This document shows, piece by piece, positions 21,974-24,006 of a stretch of DNA of 24,006 bases. Position 1 is the stretch's first letter. The number at the start of each line of letters is the position of its first letter. The stretch covers positions 1 to 24,006 of the forward strand of contig RZYK01000010.1 in NCBI GenBank assembly GCA_009930355.1, read 5' to 3'. A model generated the notes under the pieces. That model did not search any database. It had not been told where the DNA came from and was given only the letters and a program-made list of their open reading frames with translations. The stretch is from Campylobacterota bacterium (lineage in GTDB: Bacteria > Campylobacterota > Campylobacteria > Campylobacterales > Sulfurospirillaceae). The translations under genes and the position numbers were made by a program.

Positions 21974-22798
21974 ATGTCAAAAGAGGCGATTTTTATCTCA
22001 CATTTTGGAAGCAAACACATTGGCGATGATGGGGCTGTTGTGGGAAATTATGTTTACTCAAAAGACCTATTTTGCGAGGATATTCATTTTAAGCGCGCAT
22101 GGATGAGCTTGGAGCAAATCGCACAAAAAAGTATGCTAGTCAATCTCTCTGATGCCATTGCGATGAATGCCAAACCCAAATACGCTTTGATTGGCGTGGT
22201 TATTCCCAAAGCGTTTAGTTATGAGCAACTTCGTGAATTAAGCACAGGGTTTCAAAAAGTTGCACATAGGTATGGGGTTGAGATTATTGGGGGTGATACC
22301 ACAGCGGGTGAAAAACTGTTGATTTCCATTTCGATTATCTCCGATAAACCTGCAAAAGTGCTCTATCGCCATGGTGCCAAAATAGGTGATTTGGTAGCAT
22401 TTACAGGCACGTTAGGCGATTCCTACAAAGGACTTACCCGTCTATTAAGGGGTGGACGCATTAACAAACAAGCACGTTTTATAAGCCCAAAAATCAAAGA
22501 TTCGTTTATTGCTAAGAGTGCTAAATACCTTCATTCAGGGATGGACATCTCCGATGGACTCTCAAAAGATCTTTCACGGCTTTTAAAAGAGAGTGGCAAT
22601 GTGGGTTTACATGTAACGAAAAAAATTCCCAAACGGGTGGCGTGCAGTGGCGAAGAGTATGAGATGCTTTTTAGCTTTGATGCACGTCAAAAAAAGTGTA
22701 TTGAGCGAAGAGCATCTCAAAGCAGAACCAAAATAACAATTATTGGCACGGTGGTACGTAAACGCTACGTGTGCCGTTGCAAAGAACACCATTTTTAA
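21974..22798 (+). CDS. thiL: thiamine-monophosphate kinase, 274 aa
   Basis: Makes thiamine diphosphate, the active cofactor, from thiamine monophosphate and ATP. Family motifs: GDDGAV at residues 17-22, NLSDAIAMNAKP at 57-68 (magnesium and nucleotide binding), GGDTTAG, GMDISDGLSKDL, and SGEEYEMLFSF near the C-terminus. It is shorter than E. coli ThiL (about 325 aa), as in other Campylobacterota, with a basic C-terminal tail. A GAGGG stretch precedes the ATG. It lies 17 bases before truD and forms an operon with it. A palindrome copy is in the codons for GLHVTK. Confidence 0.92.
   Translation: MSKEAIFISHFGSKHIGDDGAVVGNYVYSKDLFCEDIHFKRAWMSLEQIAQKSMLVNLSDAIAMNAKPKYALIGVVIPKAFSYEQLRELSTGFQKVAHRYGVEIIGGDTTAGEKLLISISIISDKPAKVLYRHGAKIGDLVAFTGTLGDSYKGLTRLLRGGRINKQARFISPKIKDSFIAKSAKYLHSGMDISDGLSKDLSRLLKESGNVGLHVTKKIPKRVACSGEEYEMLFSFDARQKKCIERRASQSRTKITIIGTVVRKRYVCRCKEHHF
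22606..22617. repeat. iterated palindrome copy (TTTACATGTAAC)
   Basis: In thiL, read GLHVT. Confidence 0.8.
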
Positions 22799-22815
22799 CC
22801 ATTTTAAGGAACACG

Positions 22816-23901
22816 ATGATACGACAATTCTTTCTGACCCATTCACCTATTAATGTGACATTTACCAAAAACAGCAGTGACTTTGTGGTCAATGAAATTC
22901 CTCTTTATCCCTTTAGCGGTGAGGGTGAGCATTTGGTTTTACATGTAAGAAAAAAAGACCTTACGACATGGGATATGTTGCAATATCTTAGCGAAGTAAC
23001 GGGCTGTAAGGTGCGTGATTTTGGTTATGCAGGGCTCAAAGATAAAGAGGGTATGACCACACAGTATATCTCTCTTCATAAGAGTTTTGAGCCAAAACTT
23101 GCCAATTTTTCGCATGAAAAAATTAAGATTTTAGATACGACGTACCATAACAATAAAATACGCACAGGGCATCTCAAAGGCAACCGATTTTTTGTACGCC
23201 TTAAGAAAGTAAGCCATATTGACGCCAAAAAATTGCAAGATGGTCTTAAAAAAATTGCCAAAGAGGGCTTCCCAAACTTTTTTGGTTACCAGCGTTTTGG
23301 CATTGATGGTGATAATTACCTTAAAGGAAAAGCGATTTTAGAGGGAAGCCGTAAAGAGCGAAATCCGAAGATGAAAGAGTTTTTTATCAATGCGTATCAA
23401 AGCTATTTGTTTAACAATTGGCTCTCTAAGCGCATTGAAATCAGTCGCTTAATTGAAGAGTTTAACGTGAGTGATGGCGTACGCTCGACTAATTTACCTA
23501 AAGAAATGGTCGAAAATCTTAAAAAACAACCTCAATTTTTCAAGCTCTTGCGTGGTGATGTTTTGCATCATTACCCAGCAGGAAAAGCCTTTGTGTGTGA
23601 AAATGTGGACGAAGAACTTCCCCGCTTTTTAGAGCGAGGCATTAGCATCGCAGGGTGGTTGATGGGTGGTAAAAATATTAAAGCTGAGCATGAAGCGGGT
23701 GTGATTGAGCAAGAGATGTTTAAAGAGTGTGAGCCTTTTTTAGAGAAACTCAATGGCAGTCGTCGTTTTGCATGGAGTTTTGCAGAAGAGGTTGAAGGTG
23801 TTTATAAAGAAGAAGAGGCATGGTTTGAGATGCATTTTTCCTTGCCTAAAGGCTCGTATGCAACCGTCATTATAGAAGAACTCATAAAAGTTTCGCTATA
23901 A
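22816..23901 (+). CDS. truD: tRNA pseudouridine(13) synthase TruD, 361 aa
   Basis: Modifies U13 in tRNA-Glu. The N-terminus DFVVNEIPLYPFSGEGEHL, the catalytic motif YAGLKDKEGMTTQYISL with Asp76, then FFGYQRFGIDGDN, FFINAYQSYLFNNW and the C-terminal ARRFAWS-like region (SRRFAWSF) match the TruD family. Length is normal. The frame is open to 22771, but AAGGA at 22806-22810 makes ATG 22816 the start. A palindrome copy encodes VLHVRK at residues 41-46. The stop codon overlaps the -10 box of rnpB. Confidence 0.93.
   Translation: MIRQFFLTHSPINVTFTKNSSDFVVNEIPLYPFSGEGEHLVLHVRKKDLTTWDMLQYLSEVTGCKVRDFGYAGLKDKEGMTTQYISLHKSFEPKLANFSHEKIKILDTTYHNNKIRTGHLKGNRFFVRLKKVSHIDAKKLQDGLKKIAKEGFPNFFGYQRFGIDGDNYLKGKAILEGSRKERNPKMKEFFINAYQSYLFNNWLSKRIEISRLIEEFNVSDGVRSTNLPKEMVENLKKQPQFFKLLRGDVLHHYPAGKAFVCENVDEELPRFLERGISIAGWLMGGKNIKAEHEAGVIEQEMFKECEPFLEKLNGSRRFAWSFAEEVEGVYKEEEAWFEMHFSLPKGSYATVIIEELIKVSL
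22938..22949. repeat. iterated palindrome copy (TTTACATGTAAG)
   Basis: In truD, read VLHVR. Confidence 0.8.
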
Positions 23902-23902
23902 T
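23897..23902 (+). promoter_or_regulatory. -10 box of rnpB
   Basis: A perfect TATAAT overlaps the TAA stop of truD (23899-23901). It would start transcription near 23909, the expected 5' end of RNase P RNA. No good -35 box is seen, as usual in this phylum. Confidence 0.65.
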
Positions 23903-23908
23903 CCATGC

Positions 23909-24006
23909 TTCAAAAGGTGTGGTAGGTGATTGCTTGGGCACTCACGCTCAAGAGGAAAGTCCGGGCTGCATGTGAGACATGGTTCCGTCTAACGGACGGC
24001 TAGGGT
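23909..24006 (+). ncRNA. rnpB: RNase P RNA, 5' part
   Basis: Catalytic RNA of RNase P, which matures tRNA 5' ends. The conserved bacterial type A element GAGGAAAGTCCGGGCT lies at about 23951-23966, after a pairing region with GTGATTGCTTGGGC and CTCACGCTCAAG. ACGGACGGCTAGGGT near the window end is the following P-helix region. The gene is cut off by the end of the window. The exact 5' end is inferred from the -10 box. Confidence 0.9.

Noticed and set aside
1..24006. CRISPR array made by the repeated palindrome
   Set aside because: Copies are 12 bases long, irregularly spaced from 60 bases to several kb, and lie inside genes.
23909..24006. tRNA or tmRNA at the window end
   Set aside because: The GAGGAAAGTCCGGGCT element is specific to RNase P RNA; there is no tRNA-like acceptor or T-loop.

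Overview
The window looks like chromosome of a Campylobacterota bacterium, most likely Sulfurospirillum or a close relative. The reasons are the AT-rich, tightly packed genes with 1-26 nt overlaps, promoters recognisable mainly by their -10 box, a nif regulatory neighbourhood beside superoxide reductase, and a gene pair derived from SdhB and SdhE of the methylmenaquinol:fumarate reductase type. The genus is an inference from gene content and style; no search was run.

Layout. (1) 121-5197 (+): five-gene envelope operon of a COG3014-type lipoprotein, a YcfL-type lipoprotein, LpoB, an unknown exported protein and a FlgT/CsgG-like exported protein. (2) 5252-6025 (+): class D beta-lactamase. (3) 6082-7669 (-): PLP aminotransferase and SlyD-type FKBP. 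(4) 7849-12805 (-): accessory island with a WYL regulator, a 535-aa HNH-like membrane protein, a TerB-like membrane protein, an anchored acidic protein, an exported Cys-containing protein and a short paralogue of the anchored protein. (5) 12933-14328 (-): hipBA toxin-antitoxin pair. (6) 14470-19739 (+): aldo/keto reductase, FrdA/SdhA-like flavoprotein, NifT, NifA without a C-terminal HTH, and a SIR2-like protein. (7) 19751-21796 (-): superoxide reductase, then an HdrB/SdhE-like and an SdhB-like protein that have lost nearly all Fe-S ligands. (8) 21974 to end (+): thiL, truD and the 5' part of rnpB. There is no gene-free stretch over 300 bases.

The most striking non-gene signal is a palindrome, TTTACATGTAAA. 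The 10-mer TTACATGTAA occurs exactly 15 times and with one mismatch at two further places, mostly inside genes, where it is usually read Leu-His-Val-Lys. Fewer than one copy is expected by chance. It is absent from 7542 to 12984, which almost exactly matches the accessory island, so it behaves like a highly iterated native-genome motif that the island lacks.

How the genes may work together. Group 1 is probably an outer-membrane or peptidoglycan-linked assembly. The island has the make-up of a regulated, membrane-associated defence or stress system with a nuclease-like effector and a TerB-like partner. Group 6 and the adjacent superoxide reductase suggest control and oxidative protection of nitrogen fixation, although no nitrogenase structural genes are in view.
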